A stretch of 64,000 nucleotides of DNA, taken from the NCBI RefSeq assembly GCF_000744935.1, contig NZ_JQMW01000013.1:558001-622000 (forward strand), written 5' to 3'. Source of the stretch: Clostridium sp. KNHs214. GTDB lineage: Bacteria > Bacillota > Clostridia > Clostridiales > Clostridiaceae. Shown here one piece after another: positions 45,213-54,148 of this stretch (positions are counted from its first letter, which is position 1; each line of letters begins with the position of its first letter). Under the pieces are notes generated by a model. The model saw nothing but the letters and a program-made list of their open reading frames with translations. It made no database searches and was not told the DNA's origin. The position numbers and the translations under genes are program-made.

Positions 45213-46706
45213 ATGAAAAAAAAGGAAATATTTATACCTATTTTAATAATCATATTATTACTGGCATTTTTCACACAAGCCTGCAAATTTCCTGAGATTA
45301 ACCCTATGGAAAAAATATCTGCACCTAGAAATAAACTTATTCCTATACAAGGGACTTGGAAAGTTGTAGATTATAAAGCTCCTAATAAAAATTCTAAACC
45401 CAATAAATCTATCATTGGCAAAACAGCGGAGTTCAACCAAAAGGGAGCTATATTTTCGGATGAGGCTTGTAAGTATCCTAAATATAAGGTTAAAGTAGTA
45501 AACGCAGTTGACTACTTATTTTACAACTATAAGGTAGTGCCAAAGGATTTAGGTATAAAAAAAGATAAAATAGAGGTTATTTCTGTAACCTGTAATGAGA
45601 ATCTTTTCTATGATTTTATACTCATAGAAAAGAACAAACTTTTACTTTATATGGATGAAACATTTTTTATACTAGACAAAATTTCTGACGACACTAAAAA
45701 TGTGGAAAAAATACAGGATAACACTAGTTATAAAAACAAAAATACTAGTGAAGCTTCTCGGCTTAATTCAGGAGTTTTCATCGCACTTCGCTCTGAAAGC
45801 TCAGATATATTAAGTTCTCCTTCCACCTATAGGACAATATGGATTTCCTCAAAAAATAAAAAAGCAGTTAGCACATTAGAAGACAAAGGAATATTTTTCC
45901 CAAGAAAAACTGGATTTTGGTCTATAAATGTTAATAGGATTTCAAATGCAGGTATTACGGAAGATAATATAGAAGCTCATCCAGTAGATGGCAGTGATAA
46001 TAAAAATTCTAAACCCGTTAGAGCTCTTTTTAAAAGTTCTAAACAAAACTTATTTAGAAACATTTTATTTATATGTAATGATTACATCGGTACTGAATAT
46101 TCAATGGATTCTGTATCTGATAATACTTTAAATAAACTTCAAGTACTGCCAGTAGACAACTTAGAAAATAAGAAAGGATTAAAAATATCTGATTTAGTGG
46201 GAGATATAGGCTCTGGAATTTTAAAAGATAGTATAAATTCTTTTTTATCTGTACGCAGTGACAAAAAGCAAGCTTTTCAAGACCAGACTGTTGATGAAGA
46301 AAACTTCAGATTATCCAGAAGAAATGGTCATTGGGTTATGGCAGGAAGATTAAATTCTCCTAAAAATCAAAATGACTATATAGATTTTGACTTAAATGTT
46401 TTTCCTCCTAAGAAACTTTTGACCTACGATGAATTGTCTTTATCCTGGAGTGATGTAAAAAACAACATTCCTAGTGCTACAGATGTATTTACTTCACCAA
46501 ATGGTGATATAGCACTAGTGGTTTGTAGAAACAACCTTTACATTTACTCTATAGAAAACAAAACTCTATCTTCAGAACCTCTAAAAGAAATTCCTATAAA
46601 AGATAATGAATCAATAATTATGGCAGAATGGGCTACTGGAGATTACGTAGAAAAATGGACCGAAAGCTTTGAAAACTTTATAAAAAGTGAAAAAAATAAG
46701 AAATGA
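45213..46706 (+). CDS. Lipoprotein of unknown function in two-component operon
   Basis: 497 residues with a lipoprotein signal peptide (lipobox TQAC, Cys24). The mature part has no domain I recognise. It begins with a lipocalin-like GTWKVVDYKAP segment, and the rest looks beta-rich with repeated KNK/SKNKK patches. It lies 33 bases after the kinase gene on the same strand with AGGGAGA upstream, and the operon ends here at a terminator. By position it could modulate the kinase or be its main output. Confidence 0.75.
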   Translation: MKKKEIFIPILIIILLLAFFTQACKFPEINPMEKISAPRNKLIPIQGTWKVVDYKAPNKNSKPNKSIIGKTAEFNQKGAIFSDEACKYPKYKVKVVNAVDYLFYNYKVVPKDLGIKKDKIEVISVTCNENLFYDFILIEKNKLLLYMDETFFILDKISDDTKNVEKIQDNTSYKNKNTSEASRLNSGVFIALRSESSDILSSPSTYRTIWISSKNKKAVSTLEDKGIFFPRKTGFWSINVNRISNAGITEDNIEAHPVDGSDNKNSKPVRALFKSSKQNLFRNILFICNDYIGTEYSMDSVSDNTLNKLQVLPVDNLENKKGLKISDLVGDIGSGILKDSINSFLSVRSDKKQAFQDQTVDEENFRLSRRNGHWVMAGRLNSPKNQNDYIDFDLNVFPPKKLLTYDELSLSWSDVKNNIPSATDVFTSPNGDIALVVCRNNLYIYSIENKTLSSEPLKEIPIKDNESIIMAEWATGDYVEKWTESFENFIKSEKNKK

Positions 46707-46710
46707 TTAG

Positions 46711-46753
46711 AAGCTAGAGCATTCCCTTTATTGGAATAGCCCTAGCTTTCTTA
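46711..46753 (+). terminator. Terminator of the two-component operon
   Basis: Arms AAGCTAGAGCATTCC and GGAATAGCCCTAGCTT immediately after the lipoprotein stop codon. The T-run is short (TTTCTT). Confidence 0.6.
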
Positions 46754-46756
46754 ATA

Positions 46757-46927
46757 CCCAGCCACCAATTCCTAAAACTACCAATACCGTTAAGAAACCT
46801 TCTTACTCCAGTATCACAAGAAGCGAGTTAAAGTTTTAGGAGATTGAAACCTTAAAACATTTATAAACTCTTAACGTATTGTAATTACTCAACAATTACA
46901 ATTTTTTACGGACTTAAAGTGTGGTTT
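46757..46927. repeat. Palindromic element C, copy C-III (single-arm remnant)
   Basis: Contains CGTTAAGAAACCTTCTTACT, GAAGCGAGTTAAAGTTTTAG, CTTAACGTATTGTAATTACT and GGACTTAAAGTGTGGTTTTT, matching the right arm of C-I, but lacks the outermost ACTTACATC end. It abuts the cobQ stop codon. Confidence 0.65.
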
Positions 46928-46931
46928 TTCC

Positions 46932-48428
46932 TTATTTTATGCCTACTATTTTGTATACCTGTTCCATATCCAGATTTTCTCTAACTATATCTGCTAATTT
47001 ATCTAGTTCCCTTTCCCTTAGACTTTCATATTCGCTAACTCCCTTGGGTTGTAATCCTTTTTTTATTCTCAAGGTATTTACTACATAATCTCTAAAACTT
47101 AAGCCATCAAAGACTCCGTGTATGTATGTACCCATTACATTACCCTTTTCATTTATAGCACCGTCAAATACATTTACCTTTTCTCCATTTCTGTCCTCTA
47201 TTTTGAAAAGTGGTTTGCATCCATCACCATAGGAACTTATGCCCATGTGTATTTCATAACCATAGACCTTTTTATCTCTAATTTGATGTCCTTCTAACTC
47301 CTGTAGAAGCTCTGCATTTACTCTAGTGGTAACCTTCTCCTGCTCAAAAGTAGTAGTCATATTTAAAAGTCCTATGCCCTTTACTTCTTTTACCGCTGTC
47401 TCCACTTCATATGGATCCTTAAGTATGGCTCCTAGCATTTGATATCCACCACATATTCCAATGACCATTCCTTTTTCACTATATCTTTTAATTTCGTCTT
47501 CTAATCCACTTTTTCTTAAAGAAATCAAGTCTTCTATAGTGTTCTTACTTCCTGGTATTATTAAAAGATCTGGATTTCCAAATTCCTCTACCTTCTCAAC
47601 AAATCTTACTGAAACATCCTCTTCATTTTTAAGTGCATCTAGATCCGTAAAGTTTGATATGTGTGGAAGCTTAATTACAGCAACATCAATATCTCCTTTA
47701 ATTTCTTTATTAAAACTTACAGCTCCATCCTCATCCTCCAGAGCTAATCTAAAATGTGGGACTACCCCAAAGCATGGTATTTTTATTATATCTTCTAACA
47801 TAGTAAGACCCGGTTTTAATATTTCCACGTCTCCTCTAAATTTATTTATTATAGTTCCTTTTACTCTGTTTTTTTCCTCATCATTAAGAAGAAGCATTGT
47901 TCCTGCTAGAGAAGCAAAAACTCCCCCTTTATCTATATCTCCTACTAAAAGTACAGGAGCATCTATAAGCTCTGCCATACCCATATTAACTATATCCCTA
48001 TCCCTTAAATTTATCTCAGCAGGGCTACCAGCACCTTCCATTACCACTATATCAAATTCTTGTTCCAATTTTTCAAAATGCTCTTTTAGCATATCCTTAA
48101 ATTCTAATTTCATGTTATGGTATTCCATAGCAGTACTGTTTCCATAAACCTTACCATTGACTATTATCTGGCACTTTTTATCTGAAGTAGGTTTTAAAAG
48201 AATAGGATTCATATATACCTCTGGCTCAAGTCCTGCAGCATAGGCCTGAAGCACCTGTGCTCTACCCATTTCCTTTCCGTCTAATGTTATGTATGAATTT
48301 AAAGACATGTTTTGGGATTTAAACGGACATACCTTATATCCATCTTGCTTAAATATCCTACATAAAGCTGCCACTAATATACTCTTACCTACAGAAGATG
48401 CTGTACCCTGAATCATTATCTTAGCCAT
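46932..48428 (-). CDS. cobQ: Cobyric acid synthase
   Basis: Glutamine-dependent amidase of adenosylcobalamin synthesis that amidates four side chains of the corrin ring. 498 residues: N-terminal P-loop ([10 protein letters not shown]) of the dethiobiotin-synthetase-like ATPase domain ([11 protein letters not shown] is a CobQ hallmark), and a C-terminal class I glutamine amidotransferase with nucleophile Cys in ICGGYQMLG and His in [16 protein letters not shown] site before the ATG. No other cobalamin gene is adjacent, so the pathway must be encoded elsewhere or the enzyme used in salvage. Confidence 0.95.
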   Translation of the reverse strand: MAKIMIQGTASSVGKSILVAALCRIFKQDGYKVCPFKSQNMSLNSYITLDGKEMGRAQVLQAYAAGLEPEVYMNPILLKPTSDKKCQIIVNGKVYGNSTAMEYHNMKLEFKDMLKEHFEKLEQEFDIVVMEGAGSPAEINLRDRDIVNMGMAELIDAPVLLVGDIDKGGVFASLAGTMLLLNDEEKNRVKGTIINKFRGDVEILKPGLTMLEDIIKIPCFGVVPHFRLALEDEDGAVSFNKEIKGDIDVAVIKLPHISNFTDLDALKNEEDVSVRFVEKVEEFGNPDLLIIPGSKNTIEDLISLRKSGLEDEIKRYSEKGMVIGICGGYQMLGAILKDPYEVETAVKEVKGIGLLNMTTTFEQEKVTTRVNAELLQELEGHQIRDKKVYGYEIHMGISSYGDGCKPLFKIEDRNGEKVNVFDGAINEKGNVMGTYIHGVFDGLSFRDYVVNTLRIKKGLQPKGVSEYESLRERELDKLADIVRENLDMEQVYKIVGIK

Positions 48429-48456
48429 ATTTTTTCCCCCTTTATTAGTCTATTTA

Positions 48457-48493
48457 TAATTCCATCGCATTGTATCTTTTTGTGGTTTAATCA
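48457..48493. repeat. Half copy of palindromic element B
   Basis: ATAATTCCATCGCATTGTAT then CTTTTTGTGGTTTAATCA is the right end of family B; the left half is absent. Confidence 0.6.
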
Positions 48494-48669
48494 AACCATT
48501 ACATTTCTACTGCCCATATAAGCTATCTTCTTCTTAATTTTTATATTAACAATTTACCCTTAATATTGCAATACTTTGTAAATCTTTTGTAATACATATA
48601 TTTGCTATTTATTGTATAATTAATGTAGAAAATTTGAATTTATTAATAAATTGTTTTAAAATAGTTATT

Positions 48670-48850
48670 AAGGCACATTCAAATAAATAATAAATCATCA
48701 TACTAGTCTATTTTGCATCATACTAGTCTATTTTGCATCATACTGCATCAGCAAAACCCGCCGATAGTGCTACCAAAGGCGGAACCTGCTTCCTAGTCTA
48801 ACACAAAATACACTAGAAACTTTGAATTGTTATTTCTTTTCATGTACCTA
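48670..48850. repeat. Palindromic element A, copy A6, with internal 20-bp duplication
   Basis: From GGCACATTCAAATAAATAAT to TTGTTATTTCTTTTCATGTA. The segment TACTAGTCTATTTTGCATCA occurs twice in tandem (48701-48740). It ends about 16 bases before the ribosome binding site of the TPR-like gene, so any promoter for that gene lies in or beyond the element. Confidence 0.85.
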
Positions 48851-48879
48851 AGATTAAACTTTATCGAGGTGATTAACAT

Positions 48880-49740
48880 ATGTATAGTAAAAAATTAGCT
48901 AAGTTAACACTTCCTTTAGCTTTTTGCTTTGTTTTATCCATTAGAGGCCTTTTTATACCTGCTAATTATAAAACAGCAAATGCATTTGGAACTAAAATTT
49001 CTATAGAAAACTTAATACAATTTTTAAATACATCTTTCCCTTCCAATGACAACAAAAAAACTTCTTGTGAAAAAGATTCTTCTTATTCAATAAATGAAGA
49101 TATAAATAGAGATGGAGAAAAAGAACTTATTATATGGAACCATGATACTAGAGATGCCTACAAAGTAGAGGTTTTAAGGAAAAATGACTCTGATTATGTG
49201 GACGATCCTCTTATGTATCCTTACTATTTTCAAAATGTAGTTAACTACTATAAAACACAACTTAAAAAACCCTATAATAGCAAGAGCCCAATAATGTGGT
49301 ATTACCTAAGTGACGCTGAACTAAAGATGAACAAACCAAAAGAGGCACTTATTTCTATTGAACAGGGTATATCTAATCTTAAAAACGATGACAGCGCTTT
49401 ATACGGAATGCTTTTATCTCTTAAAGGAGAATCCTTAAGGCGCCTTGGTGATTATGAAGCTGCTTTAAAAACCCTAGATAAAGCCATGCAATCACTTATA
49501 TCATCTAAATTTAGTGACAATGCTAGTATTATAAATACTTATTTTTATATTGGAAAAACTCTAGATTCTATTGGCTATGATGAAGTTCAAAAAGAATACT
49601 ATAGAGCCGCTATATCTCTTGCTGCAAAAGAATATGGTGTTAATTCTAAAGATTATAATAAAATAACATATAAAATTCAAAGAAGATTAAACAAAATGTC
49701 ATATAATCATAAAGTACACGAACAAAAGCTAACTAAATAA
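48880..49740 (+). CDS. Secreted TPR-like protein
   Basis: 286 residues with an N-terminal signal sequence (about 1-36, ending near TANAFG). A short acidic calcium-loop-like segment follows (EDINRDGEKELIIW, like an EF-hand/VCBS motif), then helical repeats of TPR type from about 140 to 260 (AELKMNKPKEALISIEQGI, GESLRRLGDYEAALKTLDKA). Probably exported and involved in protein-protein contacts. GAGGTG seven bases before the ATG. Specific role unknown. Confidence 0.7.
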   Translation: MYSKKLAKLTLPLAFCFVLSIRGLFIPANYKTANAFGTKISIENLIQFLNTSFPSNDNKKTSCEKDSSYSINEDINRDGEKELIIWNHDTRDAYKVEVLRKNDSDYVDDPLMYPYYFQNVVNYYKTQLKKPYNSKSPIMWYYLSDAELKMNKPKEALISIEQGISNLKNDDSALYGMLLSLKGESLRRLGDYEAALKTLDKAMQSLISSKFSDNASIINTYFYIGKTLDSIGYDEVQKEYYRAAISLAAKEYGVNSKDYNKITYKIQRRLNKMSYNHKVHEQKLTK

Positions 49741-49845
49741 TGGACAAGTATAAATTTATTCATAAATCAACAAATTTTCAAATATATAATAAGCTATCTA
49801 TAATATTTTAATCAAAATTGACTTATTAAAGCTCGTGAACTTGTA

Positions 49846-49874
49846 AAAAATACACCCTTTTTTAGGGTGTTCTT
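49846..49874. terminator. Bidirectional terminator between TPR-like and patatin genes
   Basis: Stem ACACCC / GGGTGT with six T in the loop and a run of A/T outside. On the minus strand it is followed by ATTTTTT. Confidence 0.7.
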
Positions 49875-49904
49875 ATTGTGCAATCTATTTTATTAATGTT
49901 AAAA

Positions 49905-50900
49905 TTACTGTTTTTTCTTACTAAATAAATTATTTATAAAACTATATATATTAGATTTAAAATTATTTTTTATTATAAACCTTTTCTGATAATCCTTAAA
50001 ATCCCAAATCTCTAAAAATTCTTTTCCTGCATAATATCCTGCTTTATATAATGCTGCAGTTTTTTCTTTAGTAATATTGAACTCTGTTGATTTTACACCA
50101 TCTACAGGAATAAATACGGTTCTAGTAGCATCTCTTTTACTGAGCTCTTTGTATACAGAGTATTCACTCATAGTACTAGCTATATCAAATAAAAAAGACA
50201 TAGGATCATTTTTACCTTTTGAAGTCAAACTTTCATCCTTCTCTTTTGCTTTAAATTTGAATCCTATTATAGGTATTTTTATATTATCCGTGTCAAATAT
50301 ATCTATAGGATAATTACAAGTTACTCCTCCGTCTACCATATAGCTAATTCCATCTTTATGTTTAAACTCCACAGGCTTAAAGTAAAGTGGGATGCTTATG
50401 CTCATTCTAACAGCCTTAGCCACTGAAAATTCTCCTGGTTTTTCTCCATAATCCACCAAATCATCCGGAAGGACCACTTTCCTTTTTAATGTTATATCCG
50501 AGGTTATAACCTTTAGCTTACTCTCCCCGTTTTCCATAACATCTTTAAATTTAACTATACCTTTTTTCTCTAAAAGCTCTTTTATCCAGTTTTCAAAATA
50601 ATCCCCCGAATATATACCCTTATCTCTAAAAATTCCTAATGCCATTCCAAATACTGGAATCCTATTGACAGAATCCTTATCTAGAAATTTTATAAAATCC
50701 ATTTCAGACAGTATCTTCTCTAATTCCTCAGCTTTATATCCTGCTATTACAAGTGCTGCTATAATAGCTCCTACAGAAGTTCCTGCTGCCCTTTTCCATA
50801 TATAGTTATATTCCTCAAAGCTCTTAAGAGCTCCTACGATGCCTATTCCTCTTATACCTCCACCTTCAAAAACAGCCATTGCTTTTACAAAGCTATTCAT
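49905..50900 (-). CDS. Patatin-like phospholipase
   Basis: 331-residue lipid acyl hydrolase of the patatin/RssA class. Oxyanion loop GGGIRGIG (13-20), nucleophile Ser42 in GTSVGA, and catalytic Asp190 in VDGG, forming the Ser-Asp dyad. A Lys-rich C-terminus may bind membranes. It stands alone between a TPR-like gene and a peptidase E-like gene. I see no nucleotide cyclase nearby, so there is no ground to assign it to a CBASS defence system. Confidence 0.9.
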   Translation of the reverse strand: MNSFVKAMAVFEGGGIRGIGIVGALKSFEEYNYIWKRAAGTSVGAIIAALVIAGYKAEELEKILSEMDFIKFLDKDSVNRIPVFGMALGIFRDKGIYSGDYFENWIKELLEKKGIVKFKDVMENGESKLKVITSDITLKRKVVLPDDLVDYGEKPGEFSVAKAVRMSISIPLYFKPVEFKHKDGISYMVDGGVTCNYPIDIFDTDNIKIPIIGFKFKAKEKDESLTSKGKNDPMSFLFDIASTMSEYSVYKELSKRDATRTVFIPVDGVKSTEFNITKEKTAALYKAGYYAGKEFLEIWDFKDYQKRFIIKNNFKSNIYSFINNLFSKKKQ

Positions 50901-51013
50901 CTAAATCCCTCTCCTATGCTTTTTATTATATTATACATCACTTTTCGTAAAAATGTACAAACTGTCAAATAGAATTGGTATAATTTGGTCGAACTATTTT
51001 TAAGACTCTAACC

Positions 51014-51676
51014 CTATCTATTAAACGTAACCACATCACCCATTAGTGTTATTTCATCCTCATCTACTACAATTCCTCCAGTGTTTTTAATAGCATAAAC
51101 CCTATCTGTTTTTTCTTTTAATACCAGTTCGATGCACTTGTTTTGTATATGATTATCTTCATAATGTACTTCAGTGTAAAAATTCTTTTTTATTAATCCT
51201 AGCCCTTCGCAATATTTAAATTCTGGATTACCCTCATCTGGAGATATATAATAATTTTTAAGTTGCATTAAAGCTCCTGCACTTGATCCGATAACTACTT
51301 TACCCTTCTCTATGCTTTGAAGTAAGTCCTTTTCTAAAACACGTTCAACTGCATTTTCAGTGTCACCACCTGTTAAAAATAAAATATCACTACTTTCTAT
51401 AATTTTTTTCATCTCCTCAATAGTATGCTGAAAATAGTTAATCCATATAATATTTTCTTCACTAATTCCTAAATCTACAAAAGGCCTGACTGTTTCTCTG
51501 TAGTACTTACCATTATTTTTGTTGTACATACTCTGCCAATTCATATCATTACTTATTCCTTTACCAAATGAAAACGGAATAATCGTAACTTTATCATTAC
51601 ACTTTATATATTTTCTCACTTTATCTCTAGCCCATTTTTCATTAAAATTATACTCACTTAATAATATATTTACCAT
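51014..51676 (-). CDS. Peptidase E-like protein (S51 family)
   Basis: 220 residues of the class I GATase-like fold with serine nucleophile elbow GSSAG (Ser132) as in aspartyl dipeptidase E, and the preceding FLTGGDTENAV loop. Predicted to cleave small peptides, but this branch often has unproven activity. A paralogue of the same family lies at 59554-60162. Confidence 0.8.
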   Translation of the reverse strand: MVNILLSEYNFNEKWARDKVRKYIKCNDKVTIIPFSFGKGISNDMNWQSMYNKNNGKYYRETVRPFVDLGISEENIIWINYFQHTIEEMKKIIESSDILFLTGGDTENAVERVLEKDLLQSIEKGKVVIGSSAGALMQLKNYYISPDEGNPEFKYCEGLGLIKKNFYTEVHYEDNHIQNKCIELVLKEKTDRVYAIKNTGGIVVDEDEITLMGDVVTFNR

Positions 51677-51784
51677 TTTAATCCCCCATTAAGTAAAATC
51701 CTATATTATATACCCTTATATCCTTTGCATATCCTTGAATTCATATTTGCAAAATCATAAGATTATTGCAAATAACTATATTTA

Positions 51785-51956
51785 TGATTATCCCACAAAA
51801 AGCATTACATTACCCAGATTATGAAATTTCTCTGGAATGACTTACATAAGAAGCACAGGAGCTGTTTAAATTAAATTTATTGTTCCGAGCTTTTATTCAA
51901 GTCATGGAGGAGAAATTTCGTAATTCCATCACATTATACCTTATTATAAGTTAACA
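51785..51956. repeat. Palindromic element B, copy B5 (short form)
   Basis: 172 bases from TGATTA to TTAACA, flanked by TATTTA on both sides (51779-51784 and 51957-51962). The right end overlaps the 3' end of the neighbouring gene and provides its last codons and stop. Confidence 0.87.
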
Positions 51957-52324
51957 TATTTATTTTTAACTTTTGTTCCTTGGTGAAAAATCAACTGCCA
52001 CCTGTTATCAAGAAGTTTCCATATGGAACTTCTCATGGCCTTCACTCCATCCCCAGTACCTATAATTGTATAATAAGTAATTAAAGCAACCTCCTTGGAT
52101 AAAATCTTACCCTTAAAGTCATATGCATTTATTTCTATTGGTTTTGAATTAGGTATACCTTCTAAAACATCTTTTTTATCACATACAAAACCTGATGAAC
52201 AAAACTCAATAAATTCATCTGCTATCAATCTATCTAACTCTTCTCTAGATGCTCGTATTTCTGACTTGAGTGATTTTTTCTCAAGGTCTATTACTTGTTT
52301 TAACATATCATTATCATTTATCAT
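51944..52324 (-). CDS. NTF2-like (DUF4440/SnoaL-type) protein, 3' end provided by element B5
   Basis: 126 residues resembling the DUF4440/NTF2-like fold (N-terminal helix, then ELDRLIADEFIEFCSSG and a C-terminal WKLLDNRWQLIFHQGTKVK strand pair). Such proteins bind small ligands or act as isomerases; function not assigned. The ATG lies inside the end of the hydrolase gene (11-base overlap), so the pair is coupled. The last residues (part of Tyr, then Val-Asn-Leu) and the stop are read from inserted element B5, after the end of the conserved domain. Confidence 0.7.
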   Translation of the reverse strand: MINDNDMLKQVIDLEKKSLKSEIRASREELDRLIADEFIEFCSSGFVCDKKDVLEGIPNSKPIEINAYDFKGKILSKEVALITYYTIIGTGDGVKAMRSSIWKLLDNRWQLIFHQGTKVKNKYVNL

Positions 52325-53306
52325 ATGCCTTCGTTTTCCCTTCTAGTATAACGTTGTCTAAAAATTTTTTGCTTTCAACCATAATTGTTTCATACTCGTA
52401 ATCATGAATATAGTGGCCACAATTTAATAAAACATATTGGCTTTCAGGAACTCCTGAAATATATCCCATTAAATATTTTTGCCATTGTTTTTTATCCCAT
52501 CCTGTATCTTTGCCGTTGGAAATGAAGAACAGCATAGGAACTTTTGGTGTACCCATATTATTAACTTTCTTTGCACTTTCTTGAATACGTCCTAATTCCT
52601 GTAACATTGTTTTTGTAGCTGTCCTTCTATAAAAAATTGCTTTATAAATTTCTTTTTCATCATCAGTTAAAGTTCCATATTTAATTGCTGCTGAGCTATT
52701 ACAAATTGATGGAATAAATCGTGTCAAGCCAATTTTAGCTGCAAATGAGGACATGTTTAAAAACACTTTGTTTGGCATTGAATAGGTTTCATATGCCTCC
52801 GGAACAGCTGGATCTAAGCCCACAATTGCTACAACTTCATCTGGATACTTTTGTGCCCAATACAATGCCTCTATTCCAGACATTGAATGCGGCACTAATA
52901 CATATGGAGCTTTTTCTCCAGCTATAGTTAATGCTTTTCTTGTTTCTTCTAAAACTGTATCTATATCTCTTGGAGCATCCACAACTTCACTAAAACCATA
53001 TCCTGCTTTCTCTATAACTGCAATACGATAATCACCGTTTAACCGAGAATATACGCTTTTAAAATCCAAGGTTGGAGAGCAAGTCCCGCCTCCTGACATA
53101 AATACTAAAGTAATCTTACCCTTACCTTCAGTATAAACATGCATATCATGTTTATTAACTTTAACCATTTTGCCTAAGGGCTGAAACAATTTAGACTCTT
53201 TATTCAACTTGATTTTATGATTAATCAAGCTAATTAAAATAATTACCACTAATATTTTTATTATTATTAATGCTCCTTTTCCTACCCTTTTTACCACATT
53301 CCTCAT
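52314..53306 (-). CDS. Alpha/beta hydrolase with N-terminal membrane anchor
   Basis: 330 residues. Membrane helix at about 12-27, then an alpha/beta hydrolase fold with nucleophile Ser in PHSMSG, oxyanion segment FMSGGGTCSPTLDF, a loop GLDPAVPEAY and the catalytic His in NCGHYIHDYE. Substrate unknown; the sequence resembles lipase/haloperoxidase-like enzymes of Firmicutes. Co-transcribed with the NTF2-like gene. Confidence 0.87.
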   Translation of the reverse strand: MRNVVKRVGKGALIIIKILVVIILISLINHKIKLNKESKLFQPLGKMVKVNKHDMHVYTEGKGKITLVFMSGGGTCSPTLDFKSVYSRLNGDYRIAVIEKAGYGFSEVVDAPRDIDTVLEETRKALTIAGEKAPYVLVPHSMSGIEALYWAQKYPDEVVAIVGLDPAVPEAYETYSMPNKVFLNMSSFAAKIGLTRFIPSICNSSAAIKYGTLTDDEKEIYKAIFYRRTATKTMLQELGRIQESAKKVNNMGTPKVPMLFFISNGKDTGWDKKQWQKYLMGYISGVPESQYVLLNCGHYIHDYEYETIMVESKKFLDNVILEGKTKAYDK

Positions 53307-53465
53307 TATTTCCTCTTTTCCGCTCAGTAAAACTTACTATAAATTATATTTATATCGTCATATTCTATAACCATCTACATTTTAACAAAGCTTTGCATTT
53401 ATATTTTTAACAAATACTTACTTACCACCTATTAATTTTAATGCTTTACTAAGGTCTACTATAAT

Positions 53466-54017
53466 TTAAAACTCCTTTCCTATCCATTCTCTTTTTAATA
53501 ATCCATATAGTATATGGTTCACATATCTATCATTTAGCCATTCAGCATCTCTAATTATCCCTTCTTCTGCAAAACCGTACTTTTTAGGAAGTGCTCTGCT
53601 TTTTAAATTTTCTTCTGCAATAGTGATTTCAATTTTATTTAATTCCATTTCTTTAAATCCATAGTCAATAAACACTTTTAAAGCTTTTGTCATTATTCCT
53701 TTCCCTTGGTATTCCTGTCCAAGCCAATATCCAATAGATGCAGACCTTCTACTCTTGTCCACATTATAGTAACCTATCAATCCTGCAAACTTCCCTTTAA
53801 AAATAATTATTGCTTTAAATCCCTCATCTGAAACATATTGCCTTTGAGCTTCTTCTATAAAAGACATTATATCATCTACTGATTTAGTTTCTATCACCCA
53901 AGGCAGCCACCTTTTTAAATGTTCTCTACTGTTATCAATTAATTTATAAAAACGCTCAGCATCCTGTTTATTAGGCAGCTTTAACTCAATATCATTGTCT
54001 ACTATATATTTGAACAT
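53466..54017 (-). CDS. GNAT N-acetyltransferase, RimJ/RimL type
   Basis: 183 residues of the ribosomal-protein-alanine acetyltransferase-like branch: N-terminal LKLPNKQDAERFYKLID, acetyl-CoA loop SIGYWLGQEYQGKGIMT (Q/RxxGxG/A variant) and C-terminal NLKSRALPKKYGFAEEG. Acceptor unknown; related enzymes modify ribosomal proteins or small molecules. Confidence 0.88.
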   Translation of the reverse strand: MFKYIVDNDIELKLPNKQDAERFYKLIDNSREHLKRWLPWVIETKSVDDIMSFIEEAQRQYVSDEGFKAIIIFKGKFAGLIGYYNVDKSRRSASIGYWLGQEYQGKGIMTKALKVFIDYGFKEMELNKIEITIAEENLKSRALPKKYGFAEEGIIRDAEWLNDRYVNHILYGLLKREWIGKEF

Positions 54018-54148
54018 ACTTCCACCCCATTTCTAAACATAAATAATATTATTTTATATCTAATGTTATTTAGTTTATTTTTTAAGTTCATTTGTATTTA
54101 TATAATTTAATCCTAAATTCTCTTACTCTTCCTCGTTTTGTTCTAAAC

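Noticed and set aside
47461-48147. 228-codon open frame on the plus strand
   Set aside because: It lies fully antisense to cobQ, whose motifs are unmistakable; its composition (Ser/Ile/Phe-rich) is that of a shadow frame and there is no ribosome binding site.
49905-50900. Patatin phospholipase as a CBASS effector
   Set aside because: No nucleotidyltransferase or accessory genes are adjacent; the neighbours are unrelated.
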